Counted from the stretch's first letter, positions 1-8,659 are shown. The stretch: DNA of 64,000 nucleotides from Aquicoccus porphyridii (GCF_008369105.1 NZ_VINQ01000011.1:62001-126000); one strand, 5' to 3'. Numbers and translations are program-made. The notes: generated from the letters alone by a model not told the origin.

Positions 1-133
1 CTCCGACATGCTGCGCCGCACGACGGGCGACTGGGTGATCGATCACTACATCCGCGCGGCCGAGGTCGAACAGGAAACATTCGACGCCATCGTGACCGAC
101 TGGGAAGTCATGCGCGGGTTCGAGCGCGCCTGA
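1..133 (+). CDS. C-terminal tail of a probable glutamine synthetase-family enzyme (partial)
   Basis: Only the last 43 codons are in the window; the reading frame enters at base 2 and stops at TGA 131-133. The tail has the look of the end of glutamine synthetase-like ligases (GlnA/gamma-glutamylpolyamine or glutamylamide synthetase group): a helix running through HYIRAAEVEQETFD and then VTDWEVMRGFE, matching the 'VTDWE..RYFE' ending common in these proteins in Rhodobacteraceae. An iron alcohol dehydrogenase follows 51 bases downstream on the same strand, so the two may be cotranscribed. The catalytic part lies outside the window, so the family call rests on a short tail; function and substrate cannot be decided here. 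Confidence 0.55.
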   Translation, partial: SDMLRRTTGDWVIDHYIRAAEVEQETFDAIVTDWEVMRGFERA

Positions 134-184
134 TACTGCCCCTCCCTATCTGCCCTGCCTTACCATCTGAAAAGGTCTGAACCC

Positions 185-1330
185 ATGAACCTCATCGGCA
201 ACTGGTCCTACCCCACCTCCATCCGCTTCGGCGCGGGCCGTATCCGCGAAATCGGTGACGCCTGCGCAACCGCGGGTATCCGCAAACCGCTCCTTGTCAC
301 CGACCGTGGCCTCGCCACGATGGAGATCACCACCCGTACCCTCGACCTGATGGACGAGGCCGGGCTGGGCCGTGCGTGTTTTGCCGAGGTCGATCCCAAC
401 CCCAATGGCGCGAATCTCGACGCCGGGCTGGCCATGCTGCGCGACGGCGATTTCGACGGCGTGATCGCCTTTGGCGGCGGCTCTGGGCTCGATCTGGGCA
501 AGGTGCTGGCCTTCATGGCCGGTCAGACCCGGCCGATCTGGGATTTCGAGGATATCGGCGATTGGTGGACCCGCGCCGACCCCGCGGGCATCCTGCCCAT
601 CGTCGCCGTGCCCACCACCGCCGGGACCGGCTCCGAGGTGGGTCGCGCGGGCGTGCTCACCAATGCCGACACCCACGAGAAGAAGATCATCTTCCATCCC
701 GATATGCTCCCCGCCGTGGTCATCGCCGATCCCGAATTGACCGTGGGCATGCCGAAACACATCACCGCAGGAACCGGGCTCGATGCCTTTGCCCATTGTG
801 TCGAGGCCTTCTCCAGCCCGCATTACCACCCGATGAGCCAGGGAATCGCACTCGAAGGTATGCGGCTGGTCAAGGACTACCTGCCCCGCGCCTATGCCGA
901 CGGCACCGATATCGAGGCCCGCGCCCACATGATGAGTGCCGCCGCCATGGGCGCCACCGCCTTTCAAAAGGGGTTGGGCGCGATTCACGCGATCAGCCAC
1001 CCGGTCGGTGCAACCTGGGGCACGCATCACGGCACCACCAACGCCGTCTGCATGCCCGAGGTGCTGAAATTCAACGCGCCCGCGATCCGCGACCGGTTCG
1101 ATACCGCTGCCGCCTATCTGGGCATTTCCGGCGGGTTCGACGGGTTCTGCGCCTTTGTCGATACGTTCAACGCCGGGTTCGCGATTCCGCCACGGCTCTC
1201 GGGTCTGGGCGTGTCCGGCGCCGATCCCGACGCGCTCACCCGCGCGGCGCTGGGCGATCCCAGCACCGGCGGCAACCCGATCGAGATGACCTATGACAAC
1301 ACGCGCCCCCTGATCGAGGCGCTGCTCTGA
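185..1330 (+). CDS. Iron-containing alcohol dehydrogenase
   Basis: A 381-residue cytoplasmic NAD(P)-dependent dehydrogenase of the Fe-ADH (FucO/AdhB) family, which interconverts an alcohol and its aldehyde or ketone. The cofactor-binding GGGSGLD lies at about residues 97-103. The four metal ligands line up with E. coli FucO: D200 and H204 in GLDAFAHCVEAF, then H268 and H282, which keep the 14-residue spacing of the FucO pair. Length is normal for the family. It follows the glutamine synthetase-like tail on the same strand and converges on a GMC oxidoreductase 15 bases downstream, which suggests a small alcohol/amine oxidation locus. The natural substrate is unknown. Confidence 0.93.
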   Translation: MNLIGNWSYPTSIRFGAGRIREIGDACATAGIRKPLLVTDRGLATMEITTRTLDLMDEAGLGRACFAEVDPNPNGANLDAGLAMLRDGDFDGVIAFGGGSGLDLGKVLAFMAGQTRPIWDFEDIGDWWTRADPAGILPIVAVPTTAGTGSEVGRAGVLTNADTHEKKIIFHPDMLPAVVIADPELTVGMPKHITAGTGLDAFAHCVEAFSSPHYHPMSQGIALEGMRLVKDYLPRAYADGTDIEARAHMMSAAAMGATAFQKGLGAIHAISHPVGATWGTHHGTTNAVCMPEVLKFNAPAIRDRFDTAAAYLGISGGFDGFCAFVDTFNAGFAIPPRLSGLGVSGADPDALTRAALGDPSTGGNPIEMTYDNTRPLIEALL

Positions 1331-1345
1331 TCCCGCGGACCTGCC

Positions 1346-2926
1346 TTACCCCGCCAGCATCATCTGCGCGGCCTTCTCCGCGATCATGATGGTGGGCGCG
1401 TTGGTGTTGCCGCTGGTGATCCTCGGCATCACGCTCGCGTCCACCACGCGCAGGCCCCCCAGCCCCCGAAACCGCAATTGCGCATCGAGCGGCGCCGCCG
1501 CATCCGCCCCCATGCGCACGGTGCAAGTGGGGTGAAAGATCGTCGTGCCGACATCACCCGCCGCCCGCGCCAGATCATCATCCGATGCAAACCCCGCCCC
1601 GGGCTTGATCTCCTCAGGCTGGTACTGCGCCATCGCCGCCTGTCCCATGATCGCCCGCGCCTGCCGGATCGCCGCGACCGCAACAGCCCTGTCGCCCTCG
1701 GTGCTCAGGTAATTGGGCGCGATCCGCGGCGCGGCCTTGGGATCTGGCGAGGCAATCTCGACCACGCCCCGGCTCTCGGGGCGCAGGTTGCACACGCTCG
1801 CCGTGATCGCCGGGAAATCATGCAGCGGCTGGCCGAATGCCTCGAGCGACAACGGCTGCACATGGTACTCCAAATCCGCTGTCTCCATCCGCTCGGATGA
1901 CCGCGAAAACGCGCCAAGCTGGCTTGGGGCCATCGACATCGGCCCCGACCGTTTCAACGCGTATTCCAGCCCGATCTTCGCCTTGCCCCAAAGCGATCCC
2001 GCCAGCGTGTTGAGCGTTTGCGCCCCGTTCAGCCGCCAGGCACAGCGCAGTTGCAGATGGTCCTGCAAATTCGCACCCACCTGCGCCTGATCCAGCACCA
2101 CCTCGATCCCGTGGTGCTGCAACAACGCTCCCGGCCCCACACCCGACAGTTGCAGGATTTGCGGGCTGCCGATCGCCCCCGCACTCAGCACCAGATCACC
2201 TCCGCAACGCGCCTGTTTCACCACGCCGTCCTTCTCGTATTCCACGCCGACGACGCGCCCGTCCTCGATCAAGAGGCGCCTTGCATGCGCCTGCGTTTCG
2301 ACCTTGAGGCCCTGCCCGGTCGCCGTGCGCAGGAACGCCTTGGCCGTGTTCATCCGCCATCCGCCGCGCTGGTTCACCCGGAAATAGCCCACACCCTCGT
2401 TGTCGCCGGTGTTGAAATCGCGGGTCGCGGGTAGGCCCCATTGCTGCGCCGCCGCCATCCAGTCATCCAGCACCTGCCAATGCAGGCGCTGGTTCTCGAC
2501 CCGCCATTCGCCGCCCGCCCCGTGAACTTCGGACTCGCCCTCGACATAATCCTCGGACTTGCGGAACAGCGGCAACACGTCGTCCCAGCCCCATCCCGTC
2601 AGCCCCATCTGCCGCCAGCCATCGTAATCCGCCGCCTGCCCACGCAGGTAAAGCATCCCGTTGATCGAACTGCACCCGCCCAGCACCTTGCCGCGCGGAT
2701 AGATCAGCGACCGGCCATTGAGCCCCGCCTCCTCCTCGGTGCGAAACATCCAGTCGGTGCGCGGGTTACCGATGCAGTAAAGATATCCAATGGGGATATG
2801 AACCCAGTGATAATTGTCGCGTCCCCCGGCCTCGAGCAGCAGCACCCGCCGCCCGGCATCCGCCAAACGCTTGGCCACGACACAGCCCGCGCTGCCCGCG
2901 CCCACGATGATATGATCCCAGTTCAT
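1346..2926 (-). CDS. GMC-family FAD oxidoreductase (choline dehydrogenase-like)
   Basis: A 526-residue FAD flavoprotein of the glucose-methanol-choline family. The dinucleotide-binding motif GAGSAG is at residues 9-14, with the ribose-binding Glu at 32 in LLLEAGG. Near the C-terminus are the family's HPTCTVRMG segment, carrying a probable catalytic His, and the SGNTNAP segment. I start at ATG 2924-2926 because the protein then begins directly at the FAD fold; the open frame continues about 47 codons upstream but that stretch is Arg/Cys-rich and overlaps the neighbouring gene. It resembles BetA-type alcohol dehydrogenases, but no BetB, BetT or BetI partner is nearby, so a choline substrate is not supported. 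It converges with the iron alcohol dehydrogenase. Confidence 0.9.
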   Translation of the reverse strand: MNWDHIIVGAGSAGCVVAKRLADAGRRVLLLEAGGRDNYHWVHIPIGYLYCIGNPRTDWMFRTEEEAGLNGRSLIYPRGKVLGGCSSINGMLYLRGQAADYDGWRQMGLTGWGWDDVLPLFRKSEDYVEGESEVHGAGGEWRVENQRLHWQVLDDWMAAAQQWGLPATRDFNTGDNEGVGYFRVNQRGGWRMNTAKAFLRTATGQGLKVETQAHARRLLIEDGRVVGVEYEKDGVVKQARCGGDLVLSAGAIGSPQILQLSGVGPGALLQHHGIEVVLDQAQVGANLQDHLQLRCAWRLNGAQTLNTLAGSLWGKAKIGLEYALKRSGPMSMAPSQLGAFSRSSERMETADLEYHVQPLSLEAFGQPLHDFPAITASVCNLRPESRGVVEIASPDPKAAPRIAPNYLSTEGDRAVAVAAIRQARAIMGQAAMAQYQPEEIKPGAGFASDDDLARAAGDVGTTIFHPTCTVRMGADAAAPLDAQLRFRGLGGLRVVDASVMPRITSGNTNAPTIMIAEKAAQMMLAG

Positions 2927-2993
2927 GCCCGCCCCTATGCACATCTCACGGGCTTTCGCGCCCGGCGCCAAGACTGCATCGGGATGGCACCGG

Positions 2994-3977
2994 TTACAAC
3001 GCCGCCTTGCAATCCTGTGCCAGCCGCGACGCCCGCCCGTCACCGATGAGGGCAATCGCCTCGGCAAAACTCAGCACAGGGCGCGCAGGCCGCGCCCCAC
3101 AGCCATGGGCGCGCTCGGGCAGATCGACCATATCGCGGGTCTGATCCCCCAAGAGCAGGCTCTCGCAGGCCGCGCCTTCCGCCAGCAACAGGTGATGCTC
3201 GGGCAACAGGACATGCACGTAATGCACGCTCTCGCAGGGATCGAACCGCACCCGCACCCCGTCCACCAACGCCTTGGCCGGCACCAGAACCTCCACCGCG
3301 CCGAACATCATCTCGGCCAGGGGCGAGCACACAAGAACCCGATGCTGCTGGCTCAGCCGCAAGGGCGCATGATTGCCGATCGTACCCGGTGCGAACAGAA
3401 CCGGCGCAGCCCGCCCATGCCCGGGAACACGCCGTTCGCCGATCCACATCACCGGCTGCGGCCCCGCATCCAGCGTCGCCACGTGATCGCCCACCCACAA
3501 TTCACCCGCCGCGACCCCACCCATCGCCGTCGCGATTCGCGCCTCGGCGGTGAAACACATGAAGCTGTGCGTATAACTCGAGTCGAGGTCGGTGGTATAA
3601 AAGCCTGGGCTGCTCCACGGATAGGAATGGGCGATGCACCATCCCTCTAGATCGAAACCCGGCGACCAAACGACCTGCACCAGGTCTCCGGAATTGTCCT
3701 GCCCCTCGAACACGATGACCCCGTCCTGACCGACGGAATCGCTGCGGATCACCGCCGCATCCTCGATCACGCTGGCACCCTTGCCGCCGAAACTCACACT
3801 GTAGGTGTCGCCGACCTCGAACAGCCGCGGATCAGGGTCGCCCGGCTTTGCCTTGATCACCAGATCACGCGCGCCCCCGGCCGGGGAATCGAAGGTCGAG
3901 GTGGCCCAACCGGAATTCACGTTGGTGCCGGTTGCCGCGGCAAACTCATTGTCTTGGGCGTGAAATGTCAGGGGCAT
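2994..3977 (-). CDS. Hint-domain protein (Hom_end_hint type)
   Basis: A 327-residue protein with an N-terminal beta-rich region (about 1-138) and a C-terminal Hint domain starting at C141 in SFMCFTAEARIATAMGG, followed by the block SQQHRVLV near 209 and EHHLLLAEG near 260. Hint domains are the self-splicing or autoprocessing folds of inteins and hedgehog proteins; stand-alone versions are frequent in Rhodobacteraceae, often attached to secreted or surface proteins, and their role is poorly known. No C-extein follows the domain. ATG 3975-3977 is chosen because AGAGATG lies just upstream; an in-frame ATG 12 codons earlier is less likely. It is transcribed in the same direction as the GMC oxidoreductase, 67 bases upstream of it. 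Confidence 0.85.
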   Translation of the reverse strand: MPLTFHAQDNEFAAATGTNVNSGWATSTFDSPAGGARDLVIKAKPGDPDPRLFEVGDTYSVSFGGKGASVIEDAAVIRSDSVGQDGVIVFEGQDNSGDLVQVVWSPGFDLEGWCIAHSYPWSSPGFYTTDLDSSYTHSFMCFTAEARIATAMGGVAAGELWVGDHVATLDAGPQPVMWIGERRVPGHGRAAPVLFAPGTIGNHAPLRLSQQHRVLVCSPLAEMMFGAVEVLVPAKALVDGVRVRFDPCESVHYVHVLLPEHHLLLAEGAACESLLLGDQTRDMVDLPERAHGCGARPARPVLSFAEAIALIGDGRASRLAQDCKAAL

Positions 3978-4077
3978 GGCGTCATCTCTGGGGTCGACGC
4001 ACGCTAGCCTCACCCGGCAACCGCCCGGTTAACCGGCCCCGCCCGAAATACCGTGCCTTTGCATCAAATGCCGACAA

Positions 4078-4536
4078 TCACACTGGCAACGCGGTCGTGC
4101 GAAACACCGTGCGCAGCGCGAAACTCGATTGCATCTGCGCCACGCCGGGCAGGCGCGACAGGTGCTGGCGGTGGATACGCGCGAAATCGTCGGTATTCTC
4201 GGCCACCACCTTGAGAATGTAATCCGCCGTCCCCGCCATCAGGTGACATTCCAGAACATCCGGTATCCGCGCCACCGCCTTTTCAAAGGCATCCAGAACC
4301 TCGTCAGCCTGCCCCTGCAAGGTGATCTCGACAAAGACCGTCGTCGGCAACCCGATCTTGCGCGGATCGAGCAGCGCGACATAATCGCGGATGAACCCCT
4401 CTGCCTCAAGCCGCTGCACCCGCCTGTGGCAGGCGCTGGGTGACAGGTTCACCGCTTCGCTCAGATCGGCGTTGGACATCCGGCCCTTGCGTTGCAGCAC
4501 GTTCAGGATACGGCGATCAAGTGCATCAAGGGACAT
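4078..4536 (-). CDS. Lrp/AsnC-family transcriptional regulator, probable regulator of ald
   Basis: A 152-residue Lrp/AsnC protein. The N-terminal winged helix-turn-helix covers about residues 3-60 (LDRRILNVLQRKGRMSNADL, then LSPSACHRRVQRLEAEGFI); the C-terminal RAM ligand-binding and oligomerisation domain covers about 65-150. It is divergent from alanine dehydrogenase with 138 bases between the start codons. An Lrp/AldR-type gene paired with ald is a common arrangement in which the regulator senses an amino acid, often alanine, and activates ald. Ligand and sign of control here are inferred from position only. Confidence 0.93.
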   Translation of the reverse strand: MSLDALDRRILNVLQRKGRMSNADLSEAVNLSPSACHRRVQRLEAEGFIRDYVALLDPRKIGLPTTVFVEITLQGQADEVLDAFEKAVARIPDVLECHLMAGTADYILKVVAENTDDFARIHRQHLSRLPGVAQMQSSFALRTVFRTTALPV

Positions 4537-4548
4537 TGGCGCAAACTC

Positions 4549-4576
4549 CTTCGAGATTAATGCTCATATATCGAAG
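4549..4576. promoter_or_regulatory. Candidate Lrp operator between the lrp-type gene and ald
   Basis: Inverted repeat CTTCGA (4549-4554) and TCGAAG (4571-4576), separated by 16 AT-rich bases (GATTAATGCTCATATA). The AT-rich centre stands out in this GC-rich genome and lies between the divergent start codons, as expected for an Lrp-family site acting on both genes. Seen directly as sequence symmetry; binding is inferred. Confidence 0.4.
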
Positions 4577-4674
4577 AATCTTCCGTTTCGTCCAGTGACG
4601 CGACGTCAGATTCCAAGCACCTTGCGCCCGAATTGCGGCATTCTGCCCGGTAAGGTGATCGGGAAGGAGACCCC

Positions 4675-5790
4675 ATGAAAATCGGATGCCCAAGGGAAAT
4701 CAAGCCACAGGAGTTTCGCGTCGGCATGACCCCCGTCGCCGCGCAGGAGGCGGTGGCCCACGGCCACGAGGTGATGATCGAAACCGGCGCCGGGCTGGGC
4801 GCGGGTTTTGACGATGCCGCCTATACCGCCGCCGGGGCCACGATTCTCGACAGCGCCGAAGAGGTGTTCGCCAGCGCCGACATGATCGTCAAGGTCAAGG
4901 AACCACAGGCCGTCGAACGCAAGATGCTGCGCGAGGGGCAGGTTCTTTTCACCTATCTCCACCTCGCCCCCGACCCCGAACAGACCAAGGACCTGCTCGC
5001 TTCGGGCTGCACCGCGATTGCCTATGAAACCGTCACCGATGACCGGGGCGGGCTGCCGCTTCTGGCGCCCATGTCCGAAGTCGCGGGCAAGCTCGCGCCA
5101 CAGGTGGGCGCCTGGACGCTGCAAAAGGCCAATGGCGGACGCGGCGTGTTGATGGGCGGCGTGCCCGGCGTCGGCCCGGCCAAGGTCGTGGTGATCGGCG
5201 GTGGCGTCGTCGGCACCCATGCGGCCCGCGTCGCGGCGGGCATGGGCGCGGATGTCACCGTGCTCGACATGTCACTCACCCGGCTGCGCTATCTCGACGA
5301 TGCCTTCCGCGGCGAATTCAAGACCGGCTATGCCTCGAAAGGCCATACCGCCGAACTCGTGGCCGAGGCAGACATGGTGGTGGGCGCGGTTCTCATCCCC
5401 GGGGCCGCAGCGCCCAAGCTTATCACGCGCGCACAGCTTTCGACGATGAAAGCGGGCGCGGCCCTCGTCGATGTCGCCATCGACCAGGGCGGCTGTTTCG
5501 AGACTTCGCGCGCGACCACCCATGCCGACCCGATCTACGAGGTGGATGGAATCATGCATTACTGTGTCGCCAACATGCCCGGCGCGGTGGCACGCACCTC
5601 GACCATCGCGCTTGGCAATGCGACCATGCCCTTCATGCTGGCATTGGCCGACAAGGGTTGGAAACAGGCCTGCACCGACGATCCTCACCTGCTGAACGGA
5701 CTCAACGTCCATGCCGGGCAACTGACCTACTACGCGGTGGGCAAGGCGTTGGGGCTGGATGTCGTCTCGCCACAACTGGTGATCAAGTAA
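4675..5790 (+). CDS. ald: Alanine dehydrogenase
   Basis: A 371-residue NAD-dependent L-alanine dehydrogenase that interconverts L-alanine and pyruvate plus ammonia. The residues known from the Mycobacterium tuberculosis enzyme appear at the same numbers: R15 in FRVGMTP, K75 in VKVKEP, H96 in YLHLA and D270 in DVAIDQGG. The Rossmann glycine motif GGGVVG is at about 175-180, with an acidic residue (D198 in VLDMS) for NAD ribose binding. GGAGA (4666-4670) lies just ahead of ATG 4675. It is probably controlled by the divergent Lrp-type gene and its transcript ends at the terminator at 5829-5869. The role is likely growth on alanine as carbon and nitrogen source. Confidence 0.97.
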   Translation: MKIGCPREIKPQEFRVGMTPVAAQEAVAHGHEVMIETGAGLGAGFDDAAYTAAGATILDSAEEVFASADMIVKVKEPQAVERKMLREGQVLFTYLHLAPDPEQTKDLLASGCTAIAYETVTDDRGGLPLLAPMSEVAGKLAPQVGAWTLQKANGGRGVLMGGVPGVGPAKVVVIGGGVVGTHAARVAAGMGADVTVLDMSLTRLRYLDDAFRGEFKTGYASKGHTAELVAEADMVVGAVLIPGAAAPKLITRAQLSTMKAGAALVDVAIDQGGCFETSRATTHADPIYEVDGIMHYCVANMPGAVARTSTIALGNATMPFMLALADKGWKQACTDDPHLLNGLNVHAGQLTYYAVGKALGLDVVSPQLVIK

Positions 5791-5828
5791 GCTCTCCTCC
5801 GACGGCCCCCCCCGGGCCATGGTCGGCT

Positions 5829-5869
5829 GGCGCGGCGCATCCCCAAGCGGGACGCCGCGCCTCTTTTTT
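5829..5869 (+). terminator. Rho-independent terminator of ald
   Basis: Stem GGCGCGGCG (5829-5837) pairs with CGCCGCGCC (5853-5861); an inner TCCC/GGGA pairing shortens the loop. It is followed by CTC and then six T residues (5864-5869). It lies 39 bases after the ald stop codon on the same strand. Confidence 0.85.
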
Positions 5870-5939
5870 CGAGGCTCCGCATCTGAACGACTGCCGCCAC
5901 CGCATCGCGCGCTTTGCGCCACGGCAGGCAGGTGCAAGG

Positions 5940-5967
5940 TTGCAGGTGCGACAAACTTGTCTATCCT
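5940..5967 (+). promoter_or_regulatory. Candidate promoter with internal palindrome upstream of the ABC operon
   Basis: TTGCAG (5940-5945) and TATCCT (5962-5967) are spaced 16 bases apart as possible -35 and -10 boxes. The spacer ends in the perfect 12-base palindrome GACAAACTTGTC (5950-5961), which could be an operator. The start codon of the substrate-binding protein is 47 bases downstream. Alphaproteobacterial promoters are weakly conserved, so this is a candidate only. Confidence 0.3.
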
Positions 5968-6014
5968 GTGCAGCATGATCGGGCCAACGCCCGTAAAAGA
6001 ACAGGGAGCTTGAC

Positions 6015-7592
6015 ATGAAAAAGACTGCATTCCTTGCCGCCGCGCTTCTCGCCGGAACGGCGATCGGGGCTTCAGCCGAAACGCTGCGCTGGGCGCGGGC
6101 GGGCGATTCGCTCACCCTCGATCCGCATGCACAGAACGAAGGGCCCACGCATACGCTGTCCCACCAGATGTATGAGCCGCTGATCATCCGCGACATGACC
6201 GGCGCCTTTCAGGCTGCACTCGCCACCGATTGGGCCCCGAAAGCCGATAATCCCGACGTCTGGGTGTTCAACCTGCGTCAGGGCGTGACATTCCACGACG
6301 GGGCCGATTTCACCGCCGAGGACGTCGTGTTCTCGATCAACCGCGCCAAGTCCGAAAACTCGAACATGAAAGAGTTGCTCAACTCGATCGTCGAGGTTCG
6401 GGCCGTGGATGACCACACCGTCGAATTCGTCACCGACGGGCCGAACCCGATCCTGCCGTCGAACCTGACCAACCTCTTCATGATGGACAAGGGCTGGGCC
6501 GAGGCCAATGACTCGGTCGATGTGCAACAAGTCGAAGCCGGCGAAAAGACCTTCGCGTCGAGCAACACCAACGGCACCGGGCCTTACAAGCTGGTCAGCC
6601 GCGAACCGGACGTGAAAACCGTCCTGACCCTCAACGAGGACTATTGGGGCAATGACGCGTTCCCGCTCGACGTGACCGAGATTGTCTATACCCCGATCCA
6701 GAACGCCGCGACCCGGGTTGCAGCACTTCTGTCTGGCGAGGTCGATTTCATTCAGGACGTGCCGGTGCAGGATCTCAACCGCGTCGCGCAAACCGACGGG
6801 CTCGTGGTCAAGACCGCGCCGCAGAACCGGGTGATCTTCTTCGGCATGAACATGGGCGCCGACGACATCGAGAACGACAATGTCGAGGGCAAGAACCCGC
6901 TGGCCGATGTGCGCGTGCGCCGCGCGATGAGCATGGCAATCAACCGCGATGCCATCCAGCAAGTGGTCATGCGCGGTCAATCGGCCCCCGCCGGCATGAT
7001 CGCCCCGCCCTTCGTGAATGGCTGGACAGAAGAGATGGACAGCGCGTCCAAGACCGACGTGGACGCCGCCAAGGCACTGATGGAAGAGGCCGGCTATGGC
7101 GACGGGTTCTCGATCCAGCTCGATTGCCCGAACGACCGTTACGTCAATGACGAGGCGATCTGCCAGGCGGCGGTCGGGATGCTGGCCCAGATCGGCGTGA
7201 CCGTGAATCTCGACGCCAAACCCAAGGCGCAGCACTTCCCGCTGATCACCAACGGCGAGACCGATTTCTACATGCTGGGCTGGGGTGTTCCGACCTACGA
7301 TTCGGAGTACATCTTCAACTTCCTCGTCCACACCCGCGGCAGCGACCGCGGAAGCTGGAACGGAACCGGCTATTCCAACCCCGAGCTTGACGAGATGATC
7401 GTCAGCCTGTCGTCGGAAACCGACCTGGACAAGCGTAACGCGACGATCCAGGCGATCTGGGATGTGGTGCAGGAAGAACAGCTTTACATTCCGATCCACC
7501 ACCAGGTGCTGAACTGGGGCATGGCCGAAAAGGTCGGCACCGAAGTCAGCCCCGAGGATGATCCCAAGTTCAAGTTCTTCACGATGAACTGA
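6015..7592 (+). CDS. ABC transporter substrate-binding protein, peptide/nickel (SBP_bac_5) family
   Basis: A 525-residue periplasmic solute receptor. A Sec signal peptide spans residues 1-21 (MKKTAFLAAALLAGT..., then ASA before ETLRW), giving a soluble periplasmic protein. The mature part has family 5 hallmarks: LRWARAGDSLTLDPH near the start, VWVFNLRQGVTFHDGADFTAEDVVFS at about 83-107, and VRVRRAMSMAINRD near 300. AGGGAG lies about 8 bases ahead of ATG 6015. It heads an operon with two permeases and two ATPases, all on the same strand. Family 5 receptors bind di/oligopeptides, nickel, opines or glycosides; the ligand cannot be read from sequence. No peptidase gene is in this operon. Confidence 0.95.
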   Translation: MKKTAFLAAALLAGTAIGASAETLRWARAGDSLTLDPHAQNEGPTHTLSHQMYEPLIIRDMTGAFQAALATDWAPKADNPDVWVFNLRQGVTFHDGADFTAEDVVFSINRAKSENSNMKELLNSIVEVRAVDDHTVEFVTDGPNPILPSNLTNLFMMDKGWAEANDSVDVQQVEAGEKTFASSNTNGTGPYKLVSREPDVKTVLTLNEDYWGNDAFPLDVTEIVYTPIQNAATRVAALLSGEVDFIQDVPVQDLNRVAQTDGLVVKTAPQNRVIFFGMNMGADDIENDNVEGKNPLADVRVRRAMSMAINRDAIQQVVMRGQSAPAGMIAPPFVNGWTEEMDSASKTDVDAAKALMEEAGYGDGFSIQLDCPNDRYVNDEAICQAAVGMLAQIGVTVNLDAKPKAQHFPLITNGETDFYMLGWGVPTYDSEYIFNFLVHTRGSDRGSWNGTGYSNPELDEMIVSLSSETDLDKRNATIQAIWDVVQEEQLYIPIHHQVLNWGMAEKVGTEVSPEDDPKFKFFTMN

Positions 7593-7624
7593 ACCACACA
7601 GGGCGGGCCATGGCCCGCACCACC

Positions 7625-7653
7625 GACCGCGCCCGCCCTTCGCGGGCGCGGTC
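7625..7653 (+). other. Intercistronic stem-loop between the receptor and permease genes
   Basis: A perfect 12-bp stem GACCGCGCCCGC (7625-7636) / GCGGGCGCGGTC (7642-7653) with loop CCTTC and no T-run. It lies in the only sizeable gap of the operon (82 bases). Such hairpins after a receptor gene usually protect its mRNA from 3' decay and lower expression of the downstream permease genes. The structure is seen directly; the role is inferred from other ABC operons. Confidence 0.7.
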
Positions 7654-7674
7654 CTGCATTGAACGGAGCCTTCG

Positions 7675-8658
7675 ATGCTTGCCTATATCATTCGACGCGT
7701 GTTCCAGTCGGCGCTTGTGCTGCTCGTGGTCGGGCTGGTGGCGTTTTCCATGTTCAGCTTCGTCGGCGACCCGGTCGACAACATGCTGGGCCAGGAACGG
7801 ACCCAGGCCGATATCGAACGGCTGCGCGAGACGCTGGGCCTCGATCAGCCCTTCGTGGTGCAATACTGGCGCTTTCTCGAACAGGCGGCACAGGGCAATT
7901 TCGGGCTGAGTTACCGACAGGGCCGCCCGGTGGCCGAAATCCTCGTCGAACGTCTGCCCGCAACGCTTGAACTGGCCTTCGTTTCGGGACTGATGGCGCT
8001 TTTCGGGGGGATTGCGCTGGGGATTTTCACCGCGATCCGACGGCGCGGCGTGTCGGCGAATATCATCATGACCGCCTCGCTCATCGGGGTCTCTCTGCCG
8101 ACCTTCCTGATCGGTATCCTGCTGATCTACCTGTTCTCGGTCGAACTGGGCTGGCTGCCCAGTTTCGGGCGCGGCGAGGTCACGCGCATCGGCAACTGGA
8201 CCACCGGGTTCCTCACGACCAGCGGGCTCAAGGCGCTGATCCTGCCCGCGATCACGCTGGGGCTTTACCAGATGACACTGATCATGCGGCTGGTGCGCAC
8301 CGAGATGCTCGAAGTGCTGCGCATGGATTACATCCGCTTTGCCCGCGCGCGGGGCATCCGCGAGAAATCGGTCAACTTCCGCCACGCGCTCAAGAACACG
8401 CTGGTGCCGGTGATCACCATCACCGGCCTGCAACTGGGCAGCATCATCGCCTTCGCGATCATCACCGAAACGGTGTTCCAATGGCCCGGTGTCGGGCTCT
8501 TGTTCATCAACGCGATCCAGTTCGTGGATATACCCGTCATGGCGGCTTACCTGATGATGATCTCGGTGATGTTCGTCGGCATCAACCTGATCGTCGACAT
8601 GCTCTATTTCGCGATCGACCCGCGGCTGCGCGCCGATCGCACGGCAGGAGGGCACTGA
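7675..8658 (+). CDS. ABC transporter permease, DppB/OppB type
   Basis: A 327-residue inner-membrane permease. It starts with the family's N-terminal membrane helix (MLAYIIRRVFQSALVLLVVG) and GDP motif, has several further membrane segments between about 98 and 315, and carries the EAA coupling loop at about 219-245 (DYIRFARARGIREKSV, then HALKNTLVPVI), which docks to the ATPases. It is the first of two permeases. Its stop codon is separated from the next start by one base, so the two are translationally coupled. It works with the receptor at 6015 and the ATPases at 9613 and 10605. Confidence 0.95.
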   Translation: MLAYIIRRVFQSALVLLVVGLVAFSMFSFVGDPVDNMLGQERTQADIERLRETLGLDQPFVVQYWRFLEQAAQGNFGLSYRQGRPVAEILVERLPATLELAFVSGLMALFGGIALGIFTAIRRRGVSANIIMTASLIGVSLPTFLIGILLIYLFSVELGWLPSFGRGEVTRIGNWTTGFLTTSGLKALILPAITLGLYQMTLIMRLVRTEMLEVLRMDYIRFARARGIREKSVNFRHALKNTLVPVITITGLQLGSIIAFAIITETVFQWPGVGLLFINAIQFVDIPVMAAYLMMISVMFVGINLIVDMLYFAIDPRLRADRTAGGH

Positions 8659-8659
8659 C

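Noticed and set aside
6072-7502. 476-codon minus-strand frame across the first receptor gene
   Set aside because: His/Val/Gly-rich shadow of a strongly supported signal-peptide-bearing receptor; no motif.
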